This document shows positions 1-8,187 of a DNA stretch of 64,000 nt, in pieces (positions within the stretch are counted from its first letter, which is position 1; each line of letters begins with the position of its first letter). The notes below the pieces were generated by a model. That model saw only the letters and a list, made by a program, of their open reading frames with translations. It was not told the origin of the DNA and made no database searches. The DNA comes from Roseibium album (GTDB lineage: Bacteria; Pseudomonadota; Alphaproteobacteria; Rhizobiales; Stappiaceae). The translations under genes and the position numbers were made by a program. The stretch spans positions 496,001 to 560,000 of the forward strand of contig NZ_CXWE01000005.1 in the NCBI RefSeq assembly GCF_001404515.1, given 5' to 3'.

Positions 1-95
1 CGGTGTTCTGAAGGACATGGACAGCAGATGGATAAGCCCGGTCGACACCGAGATTTCGAATTAGGATACGAACCCGTCCGGCAGCTTTCGGGTTT

Positions 96-392
96 TCACT
101 CCGGTTCCACGGTGAATTGCAGCGGATAACCCATTTGGCTCGCGGCATCAATTGCGCGCGTTGCTTTCGTTTCTGCAACGTCCTTGGGATAGACTGAGAC
201 GACACAGACCCCCTTCTGATGCGCCGTCAGCATGACGACTTCCGCCTGTGCCATGTCCAGCCTGAATTCCGCCTTCAGGATCAGGACGACAAATTCGCGC
301 GGCGTGTAATCGTCGTTTACCAGAATGACCTTGTAGAGTTTCGGCTTCTGGACTTTCGTCTTTTGTTTCAGCTTCAGATCGGTTTCACTCAT
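96..392 (-). CDS. clpS: ATP-dependent Clp protease adaptor ClpS (ClpS2 type)
   Basis: Adaptor that delivers proteins with N-degrons to the ClpAP protease in the cytoplasm. The product is 98 aa from the ATG at 392. An upstream TTG at 488 would add 32 low-complexity residues and is less likely, although no strong ribosome binding site marks either start. The core shows the ClpS NDD motif (residues 26-28) that contacts the N-degron amino group, a conserved His58 in TAHQKG, and the AETKA segment near 73-77. The short tail and the PREFVV and FTVEPE segments match the second alphaproteobacterial paralogue, ClpS2, which is known to have stricter N-degron selectivity than ClpS1. The subtype is assigned from memory of the family. 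The gene diverges from the next one. Confidence 0.9.
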   Translation of the reverse strand: MSETDLKLKQKTKVQKPKLYKVILVNDDYTPREFVVLILKAEFRLDMAQAEVVMLTAHQKGVCVVSVYPKDVAETKATRAIDAASQMGYPLQFTVEPE

Positions 393-807
393 GGCACTTG
401 TCCGGACTCTATCCCCGGAACCCTGTTCCGGGACATCATGAATGGCGTCAGGTTTTGAATGCGCACTCGGCAGGGACTGAGCATTCAAAATCTGACCTGG
501 CGACTGGTACCGGGTCCGTTCGAGATCCTTTACCGATATCGCGGAAGTTTCGCCGGACCAATTCCGGTGTATCTAGAACTTTTCAGGCGATTGGATAGCT
601 TGGCGCAGCCCTCCGGGACGCCGGTTTATCTATTCCCAGTATAATGCATCGAATTTTCAAAGGAAACATGACTGTCGTGCAATTGCGAGAATTGCAAGCC
701 TGAAGCGTTACTCGGCCAGTTTGAGGTCCTTAAAGCGATCCGGCGCGACTTGCCCTGCGTAAGAGCTGGTGTGGTCAATATCAATATCATCCGAAGGGGT
801 GTCGACG
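393..807. other. Divergent intergenic region, no gene seen
   Basis: About 415 bases separate the likely clpS start from the chalcone-isomerase-like gene and must hold both promoters. Open frames here have no family resemblance or ribosome binding sites, and I see no RNA gene or clear repeat. Confidence 0.5.
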
Positions 808-1368
808 ATGTCGCGTAATTCGATGCAAGCCATGAACTGGTCGATATTTGCTTTTTTGTGCCTGTTCTTGTCCGCAACAATTCTCACTCCGACGCAGGCT
901 GCAGCGGATCTCGGTTCCGCCGCGCGTTCCGTCCCCTCCGCCGAACTGGTCGGCAAGGGCCGCATGACCTATCTCGGTTTCAAGGTGTTCGACGCCGAAC
1001 TCTATGCTCCGAACGGCGTCTACAGTGCCACAAGTCCTTTCGCTCTCAAATTGACCTATTTGCGAAACTTCACGGGTCAGGACATTGCCGAAAGTTCGGT
1101 GAAGGAAATCAGGCGTCAGGGCGGTGCCTCGGCAGGTCAGCTCGCATCCTGGGAAAAACAGATGCTTGCCATCTTCCCGAATGTTTCCCCCGGTCAATCA
1201 ATCACCGGGGTTAGAACGGCAAAGGGAAGTACAGCCTTCTTCCTCGACGGACGCAAGATCGGCACGATCAGCGATGCAGCCTTTACAAGGAAATTCTTCT
1301 CGATCTGGTTGGGCAACAAGACGCGGAACCCGGGCCTGCGCACCAGACTGGTCGGATCCGGTTCGTGA
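808..1368 (+). CDS. Exported chalcone isomerase-like domain protein
   Basis: A 186-aa protein from the ATG at 808, which has an AAGGGG ribosome binding site about 10 bases upstream. Residues 1-32 form a typical signal peptide ending in TQAAA, so the product is probably periplasmic. The rest (KGRMTYLGFKVFDAELYAP, then LTYLRNFTGQDIAESSVKEI) matches the bacterial chalcone-isomerase-fold family (Chalcone_3 type), whose function in bacteria is not established and which need not be an isomerase. The stop codon overlaps the GTG of the following transporter, which suggests translational coupling. Confidence 0.75.
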   Translation: MSRNSMQAMNWSIFAFLCLFLSATILTPTQAAADLGSAARSVPSAELVGKGRMTYLGFKVFDAELYAPNGVYSATSPFALKLTYLRNFTGQDIAESSVKEIRRQGGASAGQLASWEKQMLAIFPNVSPGQSITGVRTAKGSTAFFLDGRKIGTISDAAFTRKFFSIWLGNKTRNPGLRTRLVGSGS

Positions 1369-2738
1369 ACCGCCGCGGGCAGGAAACGACAGCAATATCA
1401 GACAATTCATACCGGCAACCGGAATTGCGTGACGGTGAAGAAGAAGGACCTCACACGATCCCGGTTGACCGGCACATCGGCTGCTCAAGTCTCGCCCGCT
1501 ACGGTGCCATGGCGTTTCCCCTGGCGTTCGTCGGATTGCCCATCTACCTGCATGCTCCCGATTTTTATGCCGTGTCGTTGCAGCTCCCCCTGGCGACACT
1601 CGGTTCGGTTCTTCTTGCTCTCCGGCTTGTCGACGCCGTTCAGGATCCGTTTATCGGCAGCCTGAGCGACAGGTTCCATACGTTTCGCTCTGCAATTCTG
1701 GCATTCGGCACGGTCCTGCTCGGCGCCGGGTTCTGGATGCTTTTTCATCCGGTCGCATCGGCTCCTGTGCTCTGGTTCGCAATTTCGGTATTGATTTGCA
1801 CCACCGGTTTTTCTGTCGTTTCCATCAACTTTCAGGCTCTGGGCGGTCTTTGGCGAACAACATCCGGCCAACGCACGAGGATCACCGCCAGTCGCGAGGC
1901 GATAGGTCTGATCGGACTTCTTTTTGCGGCCGTAACCCCGCCGGTGCTCATGCAGGTTGTCGGCGCCACCGAGGCATTTCACTGGCTGTCGCTGGTCTAT
2001 CTACCTCTGCTTTGCGGAACGCTCTGGCTACTTGTGCGATGGATGCAAAATGCTCCTCTTGATGTTCCTGCAAATCAGGGTCAGCGGGAAAGCTGGCTGC
2101 CACTTCTGAAAAACAGATGGCGGGCACTGTTCTTCGGGCTTGTCTTCCTTAACACTTTTGCAAGCGCGGTTCCCGCCGTGCTCGTTCTCTTTTTCATTCG
2201 GGACCGCCTTGATGCCGAGGCCTATACCGGTCTCTTTTTGCTGATCTATTTTCTTGCCGGTGCGCTGTCGATGCAGCTCTGGACAACCGCGGCCCGAAAA
2301 TTCGGGAAACTGCGTGCCTGGCAATTCTCGCTCGCGGCAGCGATTTTCACTTTCTGCTGGGCAGCCTTGCTTCAGGAGGGAGATCTGGTCGCATATGGCG
2401 TGGTCTGCGCATTTTCAGGTCTCGCACTTGGCGCGGATCTCGCCCTGCCTCCGGCCCTGCTTGCAGACCATATCGAAGCTGATGGACGGCAACAGGAAGC
2501 TTCCAAACTGTTTTCGGTCATGGCCTTTCAGTCCAAGGCTGCGCTTGCTGTCGCAACCGGACTCGCACTGCCCTTGCTCGGTCTGTTCGGCTACCATCCG
2601 AATGTCGACATGACACCGCAATTGAATTTCATGTTAAGCGTCACCTATGCGGGCCTCCCCTGTATTTTCAAGCTTGCCGCCCTGGGAGGCCTGGTTATTT
2701 TTGAGAAAGATCTCGAAATTGGAAAATTGACCTCCTGA
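1365..2738 (+). CDS. MFS transporter, GPH sugar:cation symporter type
   Basis: A 457-aa membrane protein with about 12 predicted helices, resembling the MFS_2/GPH group of sugar or solute symporters. The first helix (GAMAFPLAFVGLPIYLHAP) is followed by the loop segment RLVDAVQDPFIGSLSDR, the characteristic D-P-x-x-G-x-x-S-D motif of this group, and by a helix ending in GLALGADLALPPALLAD. The GTG at 1365 overlaps the previous stop (GTGA). The first 45 residues are hydrophilic and unlike the family, so an internal start such as the ATG at 1509 remains possible. The substrate cannot be assigned. The partner upstream is the chalcone-isomerase-like exported protein. Confidence 0.8.
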   Translation: MNRRGQETTAISDNSYRQPELRDGEEEGPHTIPVDRHIGCSSLARYGAMAFPLAFVGLPIYLHAPDFYAVSLQLPLATLGSVLLALRLVDAVQDPFIGSLSDRFHTFRSAILAFGTVLLGAGFWMLFHPVASAPVLWFAISVLICTTGFSVVSINFQALGGLWRTTSGQRTRITASREAIGLIGLLFAAVTPPVLMQVVGATEAFHWLSLVYLPLLCGTLWLLVRWMQNAPLDVPANQGQRESWLPLLKNRWRALFFGLVFLNTFASAVPAVLVLFFIRDRLDAEAYTGLFLLIYFLAGALSMQLWTTAARKFGKLRAWQFSLAAAIFTFCWAALLQEGDLVAYGVVCAFSGLALGADLALPPALLADHIEADGRQQEASKLFSVMAFQSKAALAVATGLALPLLGLFGYHPNVDMTPQLNFMLSVTYAGLPCIFKLAALGGLVIFEKDLEIGKLTS

Positions 2739-3161
2739 ATGTTGATTGTTCGACATCTTTCAAACAAACATCGGGATATTGAACCTGTTTTTCGGCCGAA
2801 GAAGATGACAGTCAGACACCCTCAATTGACGAAGCCCGCTGACAAGGACCCGCTCGCAGCAGCGCTTGAACAGGAAATCTTCAATGAAAAAGCGTCAACA
2901 CTGTCCCGCCTGATCAAGAAACTGGAAAAGGCTCTCGAACTTTTGAATGAACTGGAGAATGACCCGCAAGCAACGGACCAGGTCCGGCTCGACCGGCTGG
3001 CGGAAGCAGGAGAAGCGCTCTGGAACGTAACCATCCAACGCGAGCTATGCGGTCTCCGCCATCACCGTGAATTTAACGATCACCTCCGTGTTCCCCGCGC
3101 CGTACGCCTGAATATGGGACCGGCGATCAGCATGAAACACCGTTTCAAATCGCGATCTTGA
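2739..3161 (+). CDS. Small conserved protein (DUF6665-like)
   Basis: A 140-aa soluble protein starting directly after the stop of the transporter; an alternative start is the ATG at 2805 (residue 23). The middle is charged and strongly helical (ALEQEIFNEKASTLSRLIKK...LEKALELLNELEND) and probably coiled-coil. It is followed by LAEAGEALWNVTIQRELCGL and a PRAVRLNMGP tail. That pattern of EAGEALW, then QRExCGLR, then a basic R-x-R-x-x-MG end resembles a small uncharacterised alphaproteobacterial family I remember as DUF6665. Function unknown; there is no signal peptide or membrane segment. Confidence 0.55.
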   Translation: MLIVRHLSNKHRDIEPVFRPKKMTVRHPQLTKPADKDPLAAALEQEIFNEKASTLSRLIKKLEKALELLNELENDPQATDQVRLDRLAEAGEALWNVTIQRELCGLRHHREFNDHLRVPRAVRLNMGPAISMKHRFKSRS

Positions 3162-3400
3162 CGCCGGTCACATCAGGAAAAGGATGATTGTGACCGCGAT
3201 CACTTCCTTGTTGATGGGAATGCCGTAGCGAAAGGTTGCAGTTGCATCTTTGACACAGCGATGCTTTTTACCGGGGGTTATAGAAATATGTGTTATTTAC
3301 TGTCGCGCTCAGTGAACTATGTAACTCTGCTTGGATTGACAGGTTTGAAGGCCGGTGCCTTGCACCGGGTAAATAATATAGCGCCGAGCGCAGAACGATC

Positions 3401-4405
3401 ATGATGTGCAGGAAGACTGGCCCCTTGAGTTTTTTTCCAAGACTGATCACGGTTTGCATGGCGTTGGGAATTATGTTTTCCCCGGAGCTCCCGATCCTAA
3501 GCGTTACAAAGCACGCTCACGCCCAATCCGTCCGCGTTGTTCCCGAAGGCAATCGTTTCAGGAACCAGCCGAAGATTCCCTATGCTTCCGCACGGCGCAC
3601 GTCGTCCAACAAATCCAGCTATGACGCCAAGTTCAACAAGGTCCTTGCTGTTCTGAAGCGCGACCGGCGCCTGATGTCGTCCATCAAGAGGGTGGCTCGC
3701 AGATACGGCATCGATCCGATCCATATCATCGGCGCTATCGTGGGAGAACACACGTACAATTACGACACTCTGGACAGTGCCCAGTCGTATTACGTGAAAG
3801 CACTGGCATATGCCGGCATCAATTTCGATTTCGAGCTCAACGGGGAACACGTCGATACATTCGTGCAACGTCCGCAGTTCGACCGATGCCGCAAGGAGCA
3901 CATCCAAAAAAGCAGCGACCGCCGCTGGTCCTGCTACGAAAACGTCTGGAGCAGCAAATTTCGGGGAAGACGCGTTGACGGTGTCCGCTACCCAAAAAAG
4001 AACTTCAACGAAGCCTTTTTCCAACCGCTTTATGCCGGACAGAGCTTCGGACTGGGACAGCTCAGCCCGCTCACCGTCCTGAAAATGACGGATCGTGTTT
4101 CGCGCCAGAGCAATTTCCGCAAACTGAAGGCGTCGAATTCGGACGCGGTCTACAAGGCGACGATGGATCCGAACATTTCGCTCCACTACATGGCCGCGAT
4201 CATTCAGGATTCTATCGCGGCCTACAAATCGGTAGGCAAGGTGGACATTTCCAAGAATCCGGGGGTAACCGCAACCCTTTACAATCTTGGTGATCCCTGG
4301 AGCCGCGCAGCCAAGTTTCGCCGAACCGGTCGATCCTGGCCGCGCGAAAACTACTACGGCTGGCTCGTGAACGACCGCATCGATGAACTGCGCACACTGC
4401 TTTGA
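3401..4405 (+). CDS. DUF1402 family exported protein, lysozyme-like
   Basis: A 334-aa protein with an N-terminal signal segment (about residues 1-42, ending HAHAQ). The rest matches the rhizobial DUF1402 family. The segment HIIGAIVGEHTYN, with Glu116, followed by GQSFGLGQLSPLTVL and VTATLYNLGDPW, has the layout of a lytic-transglycosylase-like fold: a catalytic Glu after a helix, then a G-x-G-Q-L motif, then a Y-N-x-G motif. I infer a periplasmic peptidoglycan-active or peptidoglycan-binding protein; activity has not been shown for the family as far as I know. It stands alone and converges with the MBL gene. Confidence 0.75.
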   Translation: MMCRKTGPLSFFPRLITVCMALGIMFSPELPILSVTKHAHAQSVRVVPEGNRFRNQPKIPYASARRTSSNKSSYDAKFNKVLAVLKRDRRLMSSIKRVARRYGIDPIHIIGAIVGEHTYNYDTLDSAQSYYVKALAYAGINFDFELNGEHVDTFVQRPQFDRCRKEHIQKSSDRRWSCYENVWSSKFRGRRVDGVRYPKKNFNEAFFQPLYAGQSFGLGQLSPLTVLKMTDRVSRQSNFRKLKASNSDAVYKATMDPNISLHYMAAIIQDSIAAYKSVGKVDISKNPGVTATLYNLGDPWSRAAKFRRTGRSWPRENYYGWLVNDRIDELRTLL

Positions 4406-4451
4406 CTCCAGGCAAGGCAACCGCGGCTCGCCGGGAATTCATCAGCGGTCT

Positions 4452-5126
4452 TCAAGTCAGAAACGGGTTTGTCTCGCGTTCTTGACCGATCGTGGACGCC
4501 TGGCCGTGGCCGGGAATGAAGGAAACATCGTCTCCCAGCGGCAGCATTTTCTCCTGGATCGACCGGATCAGCGTGTCATGATCACCACCGGGTAGATCCG
4601 TCCGCCCGATCGAGCCGGCAAACAGCACATCACCCGAAATCGCAAAGCGCAATTCTTCGTCGAAAAAAACCAGATGACCGGGTGAATGCCCCGGGCAATG
4701 CAGCACATCGAACGATCTGCCGGCAATTTCGACTTTGTCACCCTCGACCATCCAGCGGTCGGGCGTTACCGGCTTTACGTCGGAAACGTCGAACTGGACG
4801 GCCTGATCGGCAACACGGTCGATAAGCGGTTTGTCCGCCTCATGGGGACCTTCTACCGGTACACCAAGCGCCGCGGCCAGGTCAGCCGCACCGCCGACAT
4901 GATCAATGTGGCCATGCGTAAGCACGATATTCTCTACATTGACGTCGTGTTTGCCGATCGCCTCTTGTATGCGCGCAACATCACCGCCCGGGTCGATCAC
5001 GGTTCCGCGCATGGATTGCGGATCCCAGATGAGCGAACAGTTCTGCTGAAATTGAGTAACCGGAATGACCATCACCTGGATCGGTGGCGTGTCTTCCATG
5101 TCTGAATTCGTCGTTTCCTGCGGCAC
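4452..5126 (-). CDS. MBL-fold metallo-hydrolase (YcbL/glyoxalase II-like)
   Basis: A 224-aa metallo-beta-lactamase-fold hydrolase. I choose the GTG at 5126 because a GGAGG sits six bases upstream; the TTG at 5147 and ATG at 5099 have poorer sites. The zinc-binding motif THGHIDH lies at residues 70-76. Later ligands are visible in HCPGHSPGHL, SGDVLFAGSIGRTDLPGG and IPGHG. The GRTDLPGG segment and overall length fit the YcbL-like glyoxalase II relatives. The substrate is probably a thioester or a related small molecule, but this is inference. The protein is cytoplasmic, with no signal peptide. Confidence 0.85.
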   Translation of the reverse strand: MPQETTNSDMEDTPPIQVMVIPVTQFQQNCSLIWDPQSMRGTVIDPGGDVARIQEAIGKHDVNVENIVLTHGHIDHVGGAADLAAALGVPVEGPHEADKPLIDRVADQAVQFDVSDVKPVTPDRWMVEGDKVEIAGRSFDVLHCPGHSPGHLVFFDEELRFAISGDVLFAGSIGRTDLPGGDHDTLIRSIQEKMLPLGDDVSFIPGHGQASTIGQERETNPFLT

Positions 5127-5293
5127 ACGCGCCTCCCTCTGCAACAACCTTGCTCAACACAGCAACAAATGCGGGACAAAGCAAGTCGGTGTCGTGTTTC
5201 TGTATCATAGCGGCTTCACCTTGCCGCGCGCATTTCGTACAAGATGTATAAGCCCATGAGAAAACGGCAATCAAAATCGGGTAACCGGACATA

Positions 5294-6391
5294 ATGACGC
5301 TAAGACTGCTGACTTTCCTGATCACTGCCGCGACCGCGTTGATGACCGCGACCGGAAGCACGGCGCAACCGGGACGGGTTGCGCCGAGTTTTGAGGGATG
5401 GACGGTCGACTGCGGAAATACGGGGGCATGCTTTGCATCGTCATTCACCCGAAGCCAATCGGTCTGGGTGGATCTGCGTATCGTCCGGGACTGGCAGGCG
5501 GAAGCCCAGCCGCTGATCCGCCTGACAACGAACACCGAACTGCCTCAGGAAGGAACGCTCCGCTTTGATGTGGACGGAGCCGCGATTGAAGAATTGCCGA
5601 TCGAGCAACTGCGCGAGATGCAATCTGCCATTACCCCGCCTGCCGGCTTCCGCCCGCTTGGCGGTGAAGGCTTCTGGTATCCCGCGGGCCCCGCCTCCGT
5701 TACGCTTCTGGAAGCGATGCAAAAGGGCAAGATCCTTACGATTCACCTGGCTGCTGGCGATGGCACGGATCCGACGTCCGTGCCTGTTCCGCTACAGGGT
5801 CTCAAGGCAAGCCTGCTCTGGCTCGACAACCGGCAGGACCGAACCGGAACACTTGCCGCGATAGTCGCGCCCGGAACGGACCCTGCCAAAGATGCTCCTC
5901 ATGCACTTCCGATCCTGAGCGCGGACCAGCTTCCTCCTGAAGTCGCCGCCATCTGGTCGGCAAACCGTCTTTGCTCAGCGATCGATCCGACAATATTTGC
6001 AAGCCTGAATGCCGTTCGTGTCCCGCTCGCCGAGAACGCATCGCTTTACATCGTCCCCTGCGGCGCACCAACGCCCTACAACAGCCCCTACGTAGCCATT
6101 CTTTCCGGCAAGGATGGAGCAGCCCGTCAGATCCATGTCTCAAGGATGTCCGACAAGGGTCCGATCGCGTCCGATCTGATCTATAACGCAAGATGGATTC
6201 CGGCCGACCAGCAACTTGTAAGCTACTTCAAGGGATCCGGCGTCGGCGAGTGCGGTCTCTGGAACCGCTGGGTCTGGAACGGTACGGGTCTTGTTCTGTT
6301 GGAGGAAGCCACACGAAAAACCTGTGATGGCACGGAGCCGGACTTGTCCAATTGGTCAAGTACTTGGCCTCTAAAAAACAAGCCCGAATAA
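5294..6391 (+). CDS. DUF1176 family exported protein
   Basis: A 365-aa protein with a cleavable signal peptide (about residues 1-24, ending STAQ). The body matches DUF1176 of Gram-negative bacteria. Recognisable parts are the FEGWTVDCGNTGACFAS start, a central linker rich in Pro and Ala, and the ending RWIPADQQLVSYFKGSGVGECG followed by a Trp-rich segment. Several cysteines (WTVDCGNTGAC, SGVGECG, RKTC) suggest disulfides and a periplasmic location. The family has no established function. Confidence 0.8.
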   Translation: MTLRLLTFLITAATALMTATGSTAQPGRVAPSFEGWTVDCGNTGACFASSFTRSQSVWVDLRIVRDWQAEAQPLIRLTTNTELPQEGTLRFDVDGAAIEELPIEQLREMQSAITPPAGFRPLGGEGFWYPAGPASVTLLEAMQKGKILTIHLAAGDGTDPTSVPVPLQGLKASLLWLDNRQDRTGTLAAIVAPGTDPAKDAPHALPILSADQLPPEVAAIWSANRLCSAIDPTIFASLNAVRVPLAENASLYIVPCGAPTPYNSPYVAILSGKDGAARQIHVSRMSDKGPIASDLIYNARWIPADQQLVSYFKGSGVGECGLWNRWVWNGTGLVLLEEATRKTCDGTEPDLSNWSSTWPLKNKPE

Positions 6392-6506
6392 AGCTTCCGC
6401 CAAGGAATTTCTTGCGATTTCATGCCTCTCGCCCTTATGATGGAGCCGCAGCGGCTGGTGAGGGATGCGGCAAGAATGCTTCAGCCTGACCCCAGAATGT
6501 TGATCG

Positions 6507-6585
6507 GGCGCACTGAGTGCGCCTGCCTGAGGTGACTCGACTGTGAAGGCGGGTGAGATTGGCTGATTTGTGCCGGAGGGGCACA
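6507..6585 (+). promoter_or_regulatory. Structured leader of the cold-shock gene: two inverted repeats
   Basis: Upstream of the cold-shock ATG (6606) lie a 17-base palindrome, GGCGCACT-G-AGTGCGCC (6507-6523), and a hairpin, TGTGCC-GGAGG-GGCACA (6569-6585). The loop of the second displays a perfect GGAGG that is too far from the start to be the ribosome binding site; the likely site is AAGGTG at about 6593. Such elements could form a temperature-responsive 5' leader or an operator. This is inferred from pairing only. Confidence 0.4.
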
Positions 6586-6605
6586 GTAATTAAGGTGATT
6601 CTGTA

Positions 6606-7505
6606 ATGCACGATGGCGATTCGGACCGGCGGTCGCGTGGTCGGCGCGGCGGCAAGCGCGAGTTTGGCGGTCCGCAAGACTTCGGCAGTGATTTTGGCGG
6701 AAGCGACTTCGGTGGGGGCCGGGATGGTGGCTACCGGGGCGGACGCGACAATGATTTTGGTGGCGGCTACGGCCGCGACAACAGAGACAGTGGATACGGC
6801 GGCGGCCGTGACGGTGGTTACGGTGGCGGCGGTGGACGCGAAGGCGGCTACGGCGGCGGTGGTGGACGCGAAGGCGGTTACGGCGGCGGCGGTGGGCGCG
6901 AAGGCGGCTACGGCGGCGGTGGTGGGCGCGAAGGCGGCTATGGCGGCGGCGGTGGACGCGAAGGCGGTTACGGCGGCGGTGGCGGTGGACGCGAAGGCGG
7001 CGGCTACGGCGGTGGTGGACGCGGTGGATACGGCAACCGAGAAGGCGGCGGCTATGGCGGCGGTGGCGGTCGTGGCGGATATGGCGGCGGTCGGGACGGT
7101 GGCTACGGCGGCGGTGGCGGCGCTGGCCGCGGAGCCTACGGCAACCGTGAAGGCGGCGAAGGCGACGGTTTCCGGCAAGGCCGTCCTCCTCGCAGAGATG
7201 GACCGCCTGTAGAGCGAGGTCCGCGCCAGAGCGGAACTGTGAAGTTCTTCAAAACCGACAAGGGTTTTGGATTTATCACGCCGGATGAAGGCGACGCAGA
7301 CGTGTTCGTACACATTTCGGCTGTCGAACGCTCCGGCCTCACGACACTCGATAGCGGCCAGCGCATTTCCTTCGAGACTGAACCGGATCGCCGGGGCAAG
7401 GGCCCAAAGGCCGTGAACCTGCAGGTCGTCGAGGAAGGTAGCGAAGCTGCACCCGAGGAAAGTGTCGAAGCAGCGCCTGAGGAAGACGCACCCGAACAGG
7501 AATAA
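6606..7505 (+). CDS. Cold-shock domain protein with Gly/Arg-rich repeat N-terminus
   Basis: A 299-aa protein in two parts. Residues 1-200 are low-complexity, made almost only of Gly, Arg, Tyr, Asp and Glu, including five in-register YGGGGGREGG-type decapeptides. Residues about 205-275 form a classic cold-shock domain with RNP1 (KGFGFI, about 219) and RNP2 (VFVHIS, about 233), which binds single-stranded RNA or DNA. The last 25 residues are acidic (EEGSEAAPEES onward). The ribosome binding site is AAGGTG, eight bases before the ATG. Family knowledge suggests an RNA chaperone; the RGG-like tail resembles eukaryotic glycine-rich RNA-binding proteins and may drive condensation (inference). It is monocistronic and ends at a strong terminator. 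Confidence 0.9.
   Translation: MHDGDSDRRSRGRRGGKREFGGPQDFGSDFGGSDFGGGRDGGYRGGRDNDFGGGYGRDNRDSGYGGGRDGGYGGGGGREGGYGGGGGREGGYGGGGGREGGYGGGGGREGGYGGGGGREGGYGGGGGGREGGGYGGGGRGGYGNREGGGYGGGGGRGGYGGGRDGGYGGGGGAGRGAYGNREGGEGDGFRQGRPPRRDGPPVERGPRQSGTVKFFKTDKGFGFITPDEGDADVFVHISAVERSGLTTLDSGQRISFETEPDRRGKGPKAVNLQVVEEGSEAAPEESVEAAPEEDAPEQE
6831..6980 (+). repeat. Five tandem 30-bp repeats inside the cold-shock gene
   Basis: Five consecutive 30-base units of the form GGTGGACGCGAAGGCGGYTA plus CGGCGGCGGY run exactly in register from 6831 to 6980, differing by single synonymous bases. Related irregular units continue on both sides (about 6700-7140). Each unit encodes one Gly-rich decapeptide. Length variation between strains is to be expected. 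Confidence 0.95.
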
Positions 7506-7543
7506 GTGGGTCTTTGCCTTTTGACGGCACTGACCGGAACATT

Positions 7544-7573
7544 GGGCGCAGCTTGTCTGCGCCCTTTCTTTTT
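7544..7573 (+). terminator. Rho-independent terminator after the cold-shock gene
   Basis: A perfect 8-bp stem, GGGCGCAG (7544-7551) with CTGCGCCC (7557-7564), loop CTTGT, followed by a T-rich tract TTTCTTTTT (7565-7573). Confidence 0.9.
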
Positions 7574-7652
7574 CAAGTGACACGAACCGTACCTTTTCAT
7601 GGGCGCTTGCTCCACCTATAAGGCGGGTCCGCCCAAGTTCAGGTACCATTTG

Positions 7653-8162
7653 ATGTCCGCTACAAAGTCACCCGCAAAAATCCGCCCGTACGAACCGGGT
7701 GACCTGAGCACCTTGTTGCTGATGAACAACGCCGCTGTACCTGCAGTAAACGAATTAACGGCGGAAGAATTGCTCGATCTTGTCAATCAGGCGCTTGTTT
7801 GCCTGGTCGCCGAAGTGGACGAGGCACCGGCCGGACTGCTTCTGTGCATCGCGGACGGCAAGGGATATGAAAGCCCCAACTATCTCTGGCTCTGCGAACG
7901 TCTGACAAGCTTTGCCTACACGGATCGTATCGTGGTTGACGAACACCAGCGCGGCTTGAACATTGGTGATCGTCTATACGCGGCTCTCTTCAAACTCCTT
8001 GCCGGATCAGGACGCTCCTTTGTATGCGAAGTCAACGAACGCCCTCCCAATCCGGGGTCGCTGCGTTTTCACAAGAACCTGGGCTTTGAAGAAATCGGCA
8101 GGGCCAACAATGGTGACAAGTCTGTCGTCTACCTGAAACGCGCGCCCGAACCTGCACCCTGA
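7653..8162 (+). CDS. GNAT family N-acetyltransferase
   Basis: A 169-aa protein from the ATG at 7653 (an ATG at 7599 would add 18 residues). Residues IRPYEPGD mark the start of a GNAT fold. The acetyl-CoA-binding motif is seen in VDEHQRGLNIGDRLY (pattern Q-R-x-x-x-x-G), followed by CEVNERPPNPGSLRFHKNLGFEEIG, the usual beta5-alpha4 segment with N-x-x-S-x-x-F-x-x-x-x-GF. The acceptor substrate is unknown. It lies between the cold-shock terminator and rlmJ and may share a transcript with rlmJ (25 bases apart). Confidence 0.8.
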   Translation: MSATKSPAKIRPYEPGDLSTLLLMNNAAVPAVNELTAEELLDLVNQALVCLVAEVDEAPAGLLLCIADGKGYESPNYLWLCERLTSFAYTDRIVVDEHQRGLNIGDRLYAALFKLLAGSGRSFVCEVNERPPNPGSLRFHKNLGFEEIGRANNGDKSVVYLKRAPEPAP

Positions 8163-8187
8163 TCCAGCCCGGCATAGGGAATACCAG

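Noticed and set aside
71..96. AACCCG...CGGGTTTT hairpin at the end of clpS
   Set aside because: The stem is only six pairs, overlaps the clpS stop codon, and the T-run lies on the wrong strand for clpS.
3497..4420. A 307-codon minus-strand frame opposite the DUF1402 gene
   Set aside because: The opposite strand encodes a recognisable exported family protein with a signal peptide; this frame matches nothing.
6831..6980. Regular 30-base repeats resembling a CRISPR array
   Set aside because: The units are directly adjacent with no unique spacers and keep the reading frame, so they are a coding tandem repeat.
6435..7649. A 404-codon Ala/Thr/Val-rich frame on the minus strand opposite the cold-shock gene
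   Set aside because: It is the antisense reading of the GGC-rich repeat; composition is an artefact and it lacks a start signal or family match.
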